This document shows, piece by piece, positions 12,902-21,110 of a DNA stretch of 21,422 bases. The first letter of the stretch is position 1, and every line of letters begins with the position of its first letter. The DNA is from Spirochaetaceae bacterium (GTDB lineage: Bacteria; Spirochaetota; Spirochaetia; Treponematales; Breznakiellaceae), in NCBI GenBank assembly GCA_031258625.1, contig JAIRMO010000169.1:1-21422 (forward strand), written 5' to 3'. The position numbers and the translations under genes are program-made. Below the pieces are notes generated by a model. The model saw only the letters and a list, made by a program, of their open reading frames with translations, did no database searches and was not told the origin of the DNA.

Positions 12902-14345
12902 TGTTTCGTTTTTCCAAAGCCCATTCGTTCAGGCGCCATTCCAGGATATACCGCTGGTCAAGTTCCCGAACCTGGAGAAAATACCGATCCGCCAGGTTTT
13001 TATTCCCCCGGGCATCGTAATATTCCGCCAGATAATAGAACATCTTGGCCTTTAGTTCGGGATTCCGCTCCCGGTCGATCCGGATGGCCACATCGTTATC
13101 CCCGGCAAGATCGTAATACAGCCGGAGCATATACCACGGCAGGGTCTCCCGTTGAACCCTACGCAGGGCCTGTTCCAAAAACTGCCGGGGGTCCGAGGGC
13201 TTTCCCGCCCGCATCCAGTTTACGGCGGTGAGGAGGGCGTAGGCCCATTCCTGGGGGGCCTGTTTATAGACCTCCGCGAAGGCGTCCCGGGCTTCCCCCC
13301 AGAGCCCCTGCCGCATCTTGTGGCATCCGATCCCCTCAAAAGCAAAATAATACTCCGGTTCTAATCGGGCCAGGGTGATATAATCCTTCTCCGCCCCGTC
13401 ATAATCCCCCAAATCGTCCTTAATACCCGCGCTGTACACGTAGGCCAGGAAAACTTCGGGGTCCAGGGCTATGGCCCGGTTAAATTCCTCCAGGGCTTCC
13501 GGCTTCCGGTTAAGATCCAGCAGCACGTTTCCCCGGTCATAGGCTATCCAATAATCGTTCCCCGCCAGCACCTTGGCTTTGTCCAGGTCCGCCAGGGCCT
13601 GAAGGGGATACCCCGCATTCCGGTAAAGCCGGGCCCGCTCGCTCAAGCCCACGGACCATTGCGGGTAGAGGCTCACCGCCTTGTTGAGGAGCCCCTCAGC
13701 CTCCGTGATTTTCCGTTCCCGCCGGTAGACATCCGCCCGGCCTATCAGGGCCTCCCGGTCTTCGGGGGCCGCTTCCAGGGCCCGGTCGAAATAGGCAGCC
13801 GCGGTTCTAAAAGAACGGGCCTGCCGGGCTATATTTCCCAGGCCGTTAAGGGCCTGGACGTGGGAGGGGTCGGTCTTGAGGATCCGCTCCAGCAGCGCCC
13901 GCTGTTCCCGTTCCCGCCCGGAAGATTTTTCTATAGAAGAAAGCACAAACAGGGCCTCGGTATTTTCAGGCTCCCCGGCGATGATCTCTTCCACAATAAC
14001 CCGGCCTTCCCCGCTACGGCCCGCGGAACTGAGGATCGAGGCCTTTACCAGGCGGAGCCCCGAAGTTTCCGCTTCGGCGGGATCAATTTCATCAAAAAGG
14101 GCCAGGGCCCCGTCGTAATCCTCCCTTTCCAAAAGGGCCGCCATCCGGGTCAATATCCCCTGGGTGGTCGTAACCTTAGGTTCCGGGGGGATTTCTTCAA
14201 TGTACGGCGGGGCAATCTCCGGTTTTGGAGGGGGAGAGGAGGGGCAGGACATAAGGCTTATCAGCAAGCCCCCCAAAAGGAGGGGCCACCGTATTCCGCG
14301 CCGGCAATGCGGCAATGTTTTTAATAATCTGTGGTTCATATTCAT
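12888..14345 (-). CDS. TPR-repeat lipoprotein
   Basis: The 485-residue protein has a lipoprotein signal (RWPLLLGGLLISLMSC, lipobox LMSC near residue 34), then a Pro-rich linker (about 36-58). At least eight TPR units follow from about residue 65 to 470. Clear examples are ALNGLGNIARQARSFRTAAA, YDRGNVLLDLNRKPEALEEF, YVYSAGIKDDLGDYDGAEKD and FYYLAEYYDARGNKNLADRY. TPR arrays bind proteins, so this is probably a periplasmic-facing scaffold. No catalytic domain is visible. The start at 14345 has no ribosome-binding site and lies right after an AT-rich promoter-like stretch; an ATG six bases later (14339) is an alternative. The gene is divergent from the 14408 gene, which may share a process with it. 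Confidence 0.9.
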   Translation of the reverse strand: MNMNHRLLKTLPHCRRGIRWPLLLGGLLISLMSCPSSPPPKPEIAPPYIEEIPPEPKVTTTQGILTRMAALLEREDYDGALALFDEIDPAEAETSGLRLVKASILSSAGRSGEGRVIVEEIIAGEPENTEALFVLSSIEKSSGREREQRALLERILKTDPSHVQALNGLGNIARQARSFRTAAAYFDRALEAAPEDREALIGRADVYRRERKITEAEGLLNKAVSLYPQWSVGLSERARLYRNAGYPLQALADLDKAKVLAGNDYWIAYDRGNVLLDLNRKPEALEEFNRAIALDPEVFLAYVYSAGIKDDLGDYDGAEKDYITLARLEPEYYFAFEGIGCHKMRQGLWGEARDAFAEVYKQAPQEWAYALLTAVNWMRAGKPSDPRQFLEQALRRVQRETLPWYMLRLYYDLAGDNDVAIRIDRERNPELKAKMFYYLAEYYDARGNKNLADRYFLQVRELDQRYILEWRLNEWALEKRNMGNF

Positions 14346-14383
14346 TGGATTATATATTATATAATCATCGTCAAATTAACAAG
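14346..14383. promoter_or_regulatory. AT-rich divergent promoter region
   Basis: The gap between the divergent genes at 14345 and 14408 contains overlapping TATAAT boxes: 14349-14354 and 14356-14361 on the minus strand, 14360-14365 on the plus strand. A CTTGTT -35-like box lies 16 bp upstream of the second minus box (14378-14383). The pairing is uncertain; the leader of the TPR gene would be only a few bases. Confidence 0.4.
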
Positions 14384-14407
14384 TTGAATTTATCCCCCCG
14401 ATCAATT

Positions 14408-16210
14408 ATGCTTATACAAATGAAGAAACCGATGTTTCCCCGAATTATCGTACTTCTCCTCATCTACGGAGTGGTTTTTTTACTCCTGGTGATGATACAG
14501 TTTACCCGGCAAGGGGGGTTTACCCATAATGTAGGTAATTTTGTCGTAGCCGGTTATTACCGGGAGCCGTCGAATACCGGATCCTCCCTGTCTTCCAATG
14601 AATATTTTCTAACCAAGGGGGGCAGCGTTTTCTTTGGGGGGACGGAATTCCGTATGGACGACGGCAGCGGGCTACGGCTTTGTTATGAAAATGGTGAAAC
14701 CAAAGAACTGGCCCCCGAATATATGATATTATCCGAAGACGCGGCTTTTTTCAGATTCCCCGGCGGGTCGGGCCTGGATTTTTCCACCCGGTATGTCGAT
14801 GGGGCCTTGGAATTGCGGATCAGCGGCCGTTTTGGCGACCAGGTTCAGCGGCTGGAACTGCCCTATCAGCCCCTCAAGACTTCCCGGATTCGGGAGTACG
14901 AGGAGGGAAAGGTTATTGTTACCGCCGAGGGTGTTGATTACACCTTTGCGGAGGCGATCCTTGATACAAAGGCCCGGATCCTCACCCTTGAAAACGGGGA
15001 ATCCGTGGTTTCCTACCGGATGGTACCGGAGCAAAAAGGGGTTGTTTCGGATGATTTGGTTCTTCCCACCGCCCTGGATGTCCAGGAATACGAAACGATC
15101 CTTACCCGGTGGCGGGATCGATCCTTTTCCCTGTGGAACCGGATTATCGGTACCGCCAGTGATGAGGAACTGGTAAACGCCTATCTCGGCGAATCAGTCC
15201 GGCGGGGAACGTATAAGGCGGCGGTTTCCGCCGTACCCGCCGTGTTTTTGAGCGGGGGGCAAAGGACCTTCGAGTCTTCGGTATACCTGGGACGGTTGGA
15301 TATGGGGCTGCGTTCAATTGCCGCCTATGAGCGGGAGAAATTAAGCCGCCTTTCCCGGCTGATAAACGAAAAATCTCAGGATTTTTTACGGGAATTCCAT
15401 GTTTTTGAATACCTGGGGATACGAAACAACGGCCCCTTTATCGACGAGGGTACTGAAATAGTCCGGGCCCTGGACCCTTCGGATCTGACCCTGGATCTAA
15501 CCCCCGGTATCCTGGAGGGATGGTATGATTGGCGTTTATACCGTTTTTCCCAGGAAAATCCCTTTGACCGGCTCGTGGATCAGGCTTGTTTTATCATTTC
15601 CACGGGGGTAAAAAAAAGCCCCCAGGGAGACCGGCTATTTGTATTTTCGGATACCGTGGCGGATACGGAATTCAACATCCGGGTGGGGAAAGCCCTGGTG
15701 ACCTACGGAGAAATCGCGGAAAATAAGACCTGGGCGGGCCTGGGCCGTTCCATAATCCTCTCCACCCTCTCGATCATAGACCCTTCGGGGATGCTGCCCA
15801 AAACCCTCACCATATCCGGCGAAGGGGACATCGCAGGAAACACCCCGGACAGACAGATAAATTCCGCCCGGATCTACCGGATCCTCGTCCCCGGCTCCGA
15901 TACGTATCCTCACGCGGTTAGTGTCGGTCCCGGGGGCATCTGGGCCTGGACCGCGGCCCCTATTTCATCGGTTCAGGAAAACAACGTCCTGGACATTACC
16001 GTGTCCTTTCCCGTGGGGGAGACCCACTATATAATGATCCGCGGAATCCGGCCGTTTTCCAAAATTCAGCTTTACAACATTGATTATCGCACGGATCCCC
16101 AATTTGAGCGCTACGATTCTTCCGGTTGGTCCTATTCATCTTCGGAACAGACCCTGCTGCTCAAGATACGGCACCGGAATCCGGAAGAGCATATCCGGAT
16201 ATTCTCCTAG
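14408..16210 (+). CDS. Large membrane-anchored exported protein of unknown function
   Basis: From the ATG at 14408 the product is 600 residues (MLIQMKKPMFPR); an ATG at 14420 is equally possible and neither has a strong ribosome-binding site. The open frame extends to 14315, overlapping the divergent gene, which is unlikely. One membrane segment at about 12-32 (IIVLLLIYGVVFLLLVMIQF) anchors the protein; the rest is soluble and beta-rich. It includes the repeated style FFGGTEFRMDDGSGLRLCYENG and, in the middle, a charged helical region (ERE-KLSRLSRLINEKSQDF at about 312-332). I do not recognise a family. The divergent TPR lipoprotein and shared promoter region hint at a joint envelope role. 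Base composition matches the neighbours, so there is no sign of recent transfer. Confidence 0.8.
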   Translation: MLIQMKKPMFPRIIVLLLIYGVVFLLLVMIQFTRQGGFTHNVGNFVVAGYYREPSNTGSSLSSNEYFLTKGGSVFFGGTEFRMDDGSGLRLCYENGETKELAPEYMILSEDAAFFRFPGGSGLDFSTRYVDGALELRISGRFGDQVQRLELPYQPLKTSRIREYEEGKVIVTAEGVDYTFAEAILDTKARILTLENGESVVSYRMVPEQKGVVSDDLVLPTALDVQEYETILTRWRDRSFSLWNRIIGTASDEELVNAYLGESVRRGTYKAAVSAVPAVFLSGGQRTFESSVYLGRLDMGLRSIAAYEREKLSRLSRLINEKSQDFLREFHVFEYLGIRNNGPFIDEGTEIVRALDPSDLTLDLTPGILEGWYDWRLYRFSQENPFDRLVDQACFIISTGVKKSPQGDRLFVFSDTVADTEFNIRVGKALVTYGEIAENKTWAGLGRSIILSTLSIIDPSGMLPKTLTISGEGDIAGNTPDRQINSARIYRILVPGSDTYPHAVSVGPGGIWAWTAAPISSVQENNVLDITVSFPVGETHYIMIRGIRPFSKIQLYNIDYRTDPQFERYDSSGWSYSSSEQTLLLKIRHRNPEEHIRIFS

Positions 16211-16255
16211 TAGTCAAACTTATACCCCCATAGGGGGGGGCCTGCCCCCGCTCCG

Positions 16256-16302
16256 TGCATGAATATACGTAAAGGGTCAGACCCCGGACGTATATTTATG
16301 CA
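16256..16302. repeat. REP-like core inside a 15-bp AT-rich inverted repeat
   Basis: TGCATGAATATACGT (16256-16270) pairs with ACGTATATTTATGCA (16288-16302), 14 of 15 positions. The 17-bp interior holds GGGTCAGACCCC (16274-16285). The whole unit is a 47-bp two-layer palindrome. Confidence 0.75.
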
Positions 16303-16401
16303 AGCCCCCACCCCCTTCGGGGGTCGACAGGCCGCGTTGAAACGGCTTAAATCCGCGGCACCCAAATACGGGGTTAAATGCAAACGAATGTCGCCAGATG
16401 G

Positions 16402-16596
16402 CCAGCAATTCAAAGTTTAAATAGGCATAAAGAGAAAAGACGCCTAAAAGAACTTCCGGGGGTCCTGTCGGCCGGGCAAATAGCGGTTCCTCCCGGAGGG
16501 TCCCCCCGCTATTTGCCCGCCGCCACCCCAGGTAAACTTTTTTGGGCGTCTTTTTTCTCCCCCAAAAGTAAAAATTGCTACAAAAAACGGGAACGT
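16402..16596 (+). repeat. Dispersed intergenic repeat, interrupted copy
   Basis: The left block (16402-16432, CCAGCAATTCAAAGTTTAAA then TAGGCATAAAGA) and the right block (16563-16596, AAAAGTAAAAATT to GGGAACGTT) together match the continuous copy at 8857-8925. The hairpin element at 16433-16562 separates them. Confidence 0.7.
16433..16562. mobile_element. About 130-bp long-hairpin element (MITE-like)
   Basis: The segment is almost wholly an imperfect inverted repeat: the outer arms carry GAAAAGACGCC and GGCGTCTTTTTTC. The inner stem CGGGCAAATAGCGG (16473-16486) pairs perfectly with 16506-16519, and the loop contains CCTCC-C-GGAGG. It has no coding capacity. Its absence from the matching copy at 8857-8925 indicates insertion. 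Target duplication is not clear, so the transposition mechanism is unknown. Confidence 0.6.
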
Positions 16597-16603
16597 TATG
16601 GTA

Positions 16604-16673
16604 AAAAATGACCAAATGGTTACTATAACCGAATTAAGACGACCATATCCTTCAAAACCATTTGGTCATTTTT
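16604..16673. repeat. 18-bp perfect inverted repeat with 34-bp spacer
   Basis: AAAAATGACCAAATGGTT (16604-16621) and its exact reverse complement (16656-16673) flank a 34-bp spacer with no further symmetry. On the plus strand the second arm ends in TTTTT, so a terminator-like hairpin is possible, but no gene precedes it closely. Confidence 0.7.
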
Positions 16674-16691
16674 AGATTGAACGAGCCTTTT

Positions 16692-16712
16692 TTTAAACTT
16701 TGAATTCCTGCC
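16692..16712 (-). repeat. Inverted copy of the dispersed motif
   Basis: The reverse strand reads GGCAGGAATTCAAAGTTTAAA, facing the copy at 16402. GCCAGATGGC occurs next to both (near 16393 and 16710), so the two may be the ends of one composite element of about 330 bp. Confidence 0.5.
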
Positions 16713-16831
16713 AGATGGCGCTATAGGCAAAGAGGGCCTGAAATCCCCTATGGGGGGCCAGGGAGACAAATCTCCTTTCATGTATTAGACTATAGAGTAA
16801 GGGATCGTTACACGACAAAGGGAGGTTTCCG

Positions 16832-17482
16832 GTGAAGATTTTTGCCCTGGGTTTATTTTTTGTCCTGGGGGCGCTGCATTTGGCTCTTATTTTATGGGGG
16901 AATCCCCGCATTCAGAGAATTACCAAGGTACTGCTGCTCCCCCCGCTGGTTTGGTATTACGCGGCCGCGGCGGAAACATTCCTGATTTTAGTCCTTTTGG
17001 CGGTGATCCTGGGCTGGATCGGGGATATACTCCTGATAAAAATCCAAAGCGAAGGCTTTTTTAAGGCCGGATTGATGAGCTTTCTTTTGGGACACCTCCT
17101 GTACATACCCGCCATGTTTTTCTTTGCCGGTACGGTACGGGTACCCCTCCTTATCATATCGATAATCGCCGCCATTCCCCTGGGAATCCTGATCCCACGG
17201 TTCATAAAACCCCATAAATCCCTGCGGATTCCGGTGATCTGCTATGGGATAATAATAGAATTAATGAGTTTGAGCGCCCTTCAGCTTATGGCGGCCCGGC
17301 CGGAGTTTTGGGGGATCCTGGTGTTTATGGGCAGCCTCTGTTTTTTGATTTCCGACTCTATTCTGGGGTACTTTACCTTTAGAACCATATCTAAACGGGG
17401 AAGTTTCTTTATTATGTTTTTTTATATGATTGCCCAAGGAAGTATCGTCATCGGCCTGGCAAATCTGCCTGTTTCCGGTTAA
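16832..17482 (+). CDS. YhhN/TMEM86 family membrane protein (lysoplasmalogenase-like)
   Basis: The start codon is GTG at 16832 with AAGGGAGG 6 nt upstream. The 216-residue, very hydrophobic product has about eight membrane segments. It shows the family's conserved blocks: TKVLLLPPLVWYY (about 31-43), LGWIGDILL (about 60-68), GLMSFLLGHLLYIPA (about 79-93), ISDSILGYFTF (about 174-184) and FYMIAQGSIVIG (about 197-208). Eukaryotic TMEM86 proteins cleave the vinyl-ether bond of lysoplasmalogens; some bacterial YhhN homologues do the same, and the conserved Asp residues here fit. Function in this organism is inferred. It is followed after 8 bp by the nuclease-helicase gene, which therefore probably shares its transcript. 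Confidence 0.85.
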   Translation: MKIFALGLFFVLGALHLALILWGNPRIQRITKVLLLPPLVWYYAAAAETFLILVLLAVILGWIGDILLIKIQSEGFFKAGLMSFLLGHLLYIPAMFFFAGTVRVPLLIISIIAAIPLGILIPRFIKPHKSLRIPVICYGIIIELMSLSALQLMAARPEFWGILVFMGSLCFLISDSILGYFTFRTISKRGSFFIMFFYMIAQGSIVIGLANLPVSG

Positions 17483-17490
17483 CGGCAGCC

Positions 17491-20400
17491 ATGCGGATAA
17501 TCGCCGACCTTCACCTCCATTCCCGTTTTTCCCGAGCGACCAGCCCCAAGTTAAGTCCGCCCTTTTTGGACCGCTGGGCCCGGATTAAGGGGCTTCACCT
17601 CGTGGGAACCGGGGATTGTACCCATCCCCAGTGGCTTGCGGAATTGCGGGAACAGCTTGAGGAGGGGGAGGAAGGGTTGTACGTGCTGAAAAAAAAGGTC
17701 CGCAAGGACTTTGATTCAGGGCCCGCCCTGACGGAGGCCCTCCCTAATCCAGGGGGATCCCCGGGGATTTTCCCCCGGTTCGTCCTTAGCGGGGAGATCA
17801 GTACGATTTACAAAAAGGGGGATAAAACCCGGAAGGTTCATCACCTCGTGATCCTGCCGAACTTTAAGGCCGCCGCGTCCTTTCAGACCCGGCTGGAAAA
17901 GGTGGGGAATATCCGTTCAGACGGCAGGCCGATTATCGGGATCGATTCCCGGGACCTCCTTTCCCTGCTCCTGGAAACGGATGAACGGGCCATCCTCGTC
18001 CCCGCCCATATCTGGACCCCCTGGTTCTCCGCCCTGGGGGCCAAGTCGGGGTTTGACGCCATCGAGGACTGTTACCGGGACCTGGCGGATCGGATCCCCG
18101 CGGTGGAGACCGGCCTTTCCTCGAACCCCCCCATGAACTGGGCCCTGAAATCCTTGGATCGGTTCTCGATCATCTCCAATTCCGATGCCCATTCCCCGGA
18201 CAAACTCGGCCGGGAGGCCACGGTCTTTGAGATGCCCCTGTCCTACCCCGGCCTGGGGGATGCCCTGTGGCAGCGGAGCCGGGGTCAGACCCCTAACGGG
18301 AAGCGGGGGGAGCGGCCCCGGATCATCGAAACCATCGAGTTTTTTCCCCAGGAGGGAAAGTACCACTACGACGGCCACCGGAAATGCGGCTATTACGGGA
18401 GCCCCCAGGACGCGGCGGAGGGGAACGGCCTCTGCCCGGTCTGCGGTAAGCCCATGACCCGGGGCGTTATGGGGCGGGTATTGGAGCTGGCGGACCGCCC
18501 GGTGGATGAAAGCGCCCCCTGCCCCCAGGGTTCCGGCAAAACCAACCGGCGGCCCTACCGTTCCCTGATCCCCCTGCAGGAGATACTGGGGGAGCTTTTG
18601 GAAACCGGAAGGGCGTCGAAAAAAAACATGGCCGCCTATACCGCCCTGGTGGAAACGGCGGGCAGCGAATTCTCCCTGCTCCTGGATATGACCCTCAAGG
18701 AAATCGAGGGCCTTTCCTGCCCCGGTCTTTCGGGGGAACTTTTGGCCACGGCCCTAGGCCGGATGCGGTCCGGACAGGTGTTCATTGAGCCCGGGTATGA
18801 CGGGGAGTACGGGGTGATCCGGGTGTTCCCCCGGGGAGAAAAGATCCTGACCGGAAAGGAGGGGGCGCTTTTCCCGAATATGCCCCGGGATGAAACCGGG
18901 GCCGAAAAAAAGACCCTCCCCCCGGTAAAAAACAAAAAACAGCCCCGGAAGGGGAAAAAGGCGGCTCCTGGGGATACCGGGGGTATTCCCCGGGGGGAAT
19001 TTACCCCGGACGGAGAACAGGAAAAGGTTATATCCTTTGGGGGAAGCCACGCCCTGATCATCGCGGGGCCGGGGACGGGAAAAACCGCGGTACTGGCCGC
19101 CCGGATCGCCCGGATCATCCGGGAGGGTACGGATCCCGCCTCCATCCTTGCGGTGAGTTTTACCGTCAAAGCCGCGGCGGAACTGCGGGAAAGGATCGCT
19201 CAAAACGCCGGAGCCGATGCGGCAAAAAAAGTTACCGCCGTCACCTTTCATTCCCTCTGCGCTTCGATCTTGCGGGAGCAGCCGGCAAATACCGGGGTCC
19301 CGCAAAATTTTCATATCCTGGATGATCTCCAGCGGAACACCCTCTTGCAGGAACTCTGCGGGGAACTCCCCAAAAACCGGCGGATCCATGCCCAGGCGCT
19401 GGGGAGCTATATCGAAGCGCGGAAACGTTTTCTTTTACTACCCGGGGATGACAAACCAAAACCCGATTCCGGAATCTTAAAAGCCTTAACGGAAGATATG
19501 GGACTGCCCGAAGGGAACCGTGAAAAGGAAGGGCTTTATGGGCTGTACCGGATCCGCCTGCATTCCGGGGGGGCCCTGGATTTTGACGACCTCGTGGCGG
19601 GAACCGTCAGGCTTTTCGCTTCCCGTAAGGATATCCTTTCCCGTTATCAAGACCGGTTCCGTTATATCTTTGCGGACGAATACCAGGATATCAACTTTGC
19701 CCAATACGCCCTGTTGCGCCTGTTAGCCCCCAACGCCGATCCCGGGGAGGCATCCCTTTGGGTTATCGGCGACCCCAACCAGGCCATCTACGGCTTCCGG
19801 GGTTCGGACAAACGGTTTATAGACCGGTTTTCCGTGGATTACCCCGGAGCCGCCCGGTTCCACCTGGCCCGGAGTTTTCGCTGCGCCGGGCCTATTATTG
19901 ACGCGGCGAACCGGCTTGTGGATGACCATCTGGGGGGTACCGGGGATGCGGTCAGCCTTTTCCGTTCCCAATACCCCACGGAAAAATCCGAAGCCGAAGG
20001 TATTGCCCGGTCTATCTCCCGGCTGATTGGGGGTACCAGCTTTTTTGCTCTGGACAGTCATACCACGGATGGTCCCTCCGTACCGGGCAGCCCCGATATT
20101 GCCGGGGAACTCACCGGCCTGGGGGATTGCGCCATACTGCTCCGAACCATTTCCCTGGCCCCTCCCCTGGTTAAGGCCCTGCGGGACCATGGGATTCCCT
20201 TTGAGCTTACCGGGGAAATACCCTGGTGGGAAGAAGATCCGGTCAAGTCCCTTCTGGATCTGCTGCGGAACATCCAGGGGCCCACCGGCGGTGGAGGGCA
20301 GAAAAAGGCCGGCTTGAAAAACAACGGCGATCCCCAGGATAAAACCCTTGGGGATAATGTTCTGAACCGGGGGCCGGTGTTTTCCGTGGCGGATAAATCT

Positions 20401-20943
20401 CCCGTGGAGGCGCTGCGATCCGCCTGGGACTTTATGCGTGAAAACGGAACAGCCCCGGCATCCAAGGGTAAAGAGGAGGTTTTGGAGCGTCTTTTCAGTT
20501 TGGCGTCCATGTACGAAGATCTGTCCTCGTTCCTGGACACCCTCGCGATCAGCGGCCCCGAGGGGATTCGGGAATTAAAAAGCGAAGGGGTTCGGATCAT
20601 GACCATCCATGCGTCTAAGGGCCTTGAATTCGATCATGTTTTTGTGGCCGCCCTGGAAGAGGGATTGCTCCCCTTCACCCTGTTTGACAAACCTGGGGGG
20701 AAAACCCGGAAAAAAGAGGATGGGGGAACCGAAGATCGGATTGATGAGGAACGGCGGCTCCTCTATGTGGCCATGACCAGAGCCCGGCGGGGGCTTTACC
20801 TTTCCTGGGCTCGGCAACGGAACTATCAGGGCCGAAAACTACTTGGCGGCCCCAGTCGCTTTCTTGAGGCCCTGGAAGAAACGGTTCCCCTACTGCGGGA
20901 AGCGCGGGAAAGGAAACGGGAACCCCAGTTACGGTTGTTCTAA
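17491..20943 (+). CDS. Endonuclease Q-like PHP nuclease fused to UvrD/Rep-type helicase
   Basis: The 1150-residue protein has two enzymes in one chain. Residues 1-450 match the endonuclease Q (TIGR00375-type) family. The PHP metal-site residues are DLHLHS (Asp6, His8, His10), GTGDCTH (Asp42, His45), Glu102, His117-His118, His173 (PAHIWTPW) and SNSDAH (Asp232, His234). A zinc-finger-like set follows: YHYDGHRKC (His296, Cys299) and CPVC (Cys315, Cys318). Known archaeal and Bacillus EndoQ cut DNA 5' to deaminated bases. A basic linker (about 470-500) leads to a superfamily 1 helicase: AGPGTGKT (525-532), FADEYQD (Asp729, Glu730), GDPNQAIYGFRG, IMTIHASKGLEFDHVF and LLYVAMTRARRG. The likely job is nicking and unwinding at damaged bases. 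No strong ribosome-binding site is seen; the 8-bp gap to the YhhN gene suggests coupling. A REP-like palindrome is translated at residues 264-268. Confidence 0.88.
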   Translation: MRIIADLHLHSRFSRATSPKLSPPFLDRWARIKGLHLVGTGDCTHPQWLAELREQLEEGEEGLYVLKKKVRKDFDSGPALTEALPNPGGSPGIFPRFVLSGEISTIYKKGDKTRKVHHLVILPNFKAAASFQTRLEKVGNIRSDGRPIIGIDSRDLLSLLLETDERAILVPAHIWTPWFSALGAKSGFDAIEDCYRDLADRIPAVETGLSSNPPMNWALKSLDRFSIISNSDAHSPDKLGREATVFEMPLSYPGLGDALWQRSRGQTPNGKRGERPRIIETIEFFPQEGKYHYDGHRKCGYYGSPQDAAEGNGLCPVCGKPMTRGVMGRVLELADRPVDESAPCPQGSGKTNRRPYRSLIPLQEILGELLETGRASKKNMAAYTALVETAGSEFSLLLDMTLKEIEGLSCPGLSGELLATALGRMRSGQVFIEPGYDGEYGVIRVFPRGEKILTGKEGALFPNMPRDETGAEKKTLPPVKNKKQPRKGKKAAPGDTGGIPRGEFTPDGEQEKVISFGGSHALIIAGPGTGKTAVLAARIARIIREGTDPASILAVSFTVKAAAELRERIAQNAGADAAKKVTAVTFHSLCASILREQPANTGVPQNFHILDDLQRNTLLQELCGELPKNRRIHAQALGSYIEARKRFLLLPGDDKPKPDSGILKALTEDMGLPEGNREKEGLYGLYRIRLHSGGALDFDDLVAGTVRLFASRKDILSRYQDRFRYIFADEYQDINFAQYALLRLLAPNADPGEASLWVIGDPNQAIYGFRGSDKRFIDRFSVDYPGAARFHLARSFRCAGPIIDAANRLVDDHLGGTGDAVSLFRSQYPTEKSEAEGIARSISRLIGGTSFFALDSHTTDGPSVPGSPDIAGELTGLGDCAILLRTISLAPPLVKALRDHGIPFELTGEIPWWEEDPVKSLLDLLRNIQGPTGGGGQKKAGLKNNGDPQDKTLGDNVLNRGPVFSVADKSPVEALRSAWDFMRENGTAPASKGKEEVLERLFSLASMYEDLSSFLDTLAISGPEGIRELKSEGVRIMTIHASKGLEFDHVFVAALEEGLLPFTLFDKPGGKTRKKEDGGTEDRIDEERRLLYVAMTRARRGLYLSWARQRNYQGRKLLGGPSRFLEALEETVPLLREARERKREPQLRLF
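18281..18293. repeat. REP-like palindrome inside the nuclease-helicase gene
   Basis: GGGGTCAGACCCC lies in frame and is read as part of RGQTP (residues 264-268). This is in a linker between the PHP core and the zinc-finger region, where EndoQ proteins have no conserved residues. The reading frame stays open. Confidence 0.8.
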
Positions 20944-21110
20944 CACATCCGGCTCTTTAACCCCTCCGGCCAATCGGCAGGGGGCTATAGAGGCTAAACG
21001 TGACCCGTAATTCAGGTTTTACCGGTTTTAGGGCAGACCTTTCCCCTGAACGTTTTCGGCTTGGGATGGAAAAGAAGGTTGATACGGAACCCAAGGCGGA
21101 TTAGCGCCGT

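Larger units (their letters stand above)
16211..16831. other. Repeat-rich intergenic region (621 bp)
   Basis: No gene is seen between the plus-strand genes ending at 16210 and starting at 16832. The stretch is packed with inverted repeats: CCCCC-ATA-GGGGG near 16226; a REP-like core inside a longer stem (16256-16302); a dispersed repeat split by a hairpin insertion (16402-16596); an 18-bp inverted repeat (16604-16673); an inverted copy of the dispersed motif (16692-16712); CCCC-TAT-GGGG near 16747; and GGAGA-CAAA-TCTCC at 16762-16775. It looks like a landing zone for small non-coding elements. Confidence 0.75.

Noticed and set aside
12542..13231. Plus-strand 229-codon frame over the TraB/TPR gap
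   Set aside because: It crosses two minus-strand genes and palindromes, and its protein is low in complexity with no recognisable domain.
16277..16615. Minus-strand 112-codon frame in the repeat-rich gap
   Set aside because: It is composed of the dispersed repeat and the hairpin element. Its similarity to the false N-terminus of the second permease only reflects the shared repeat.
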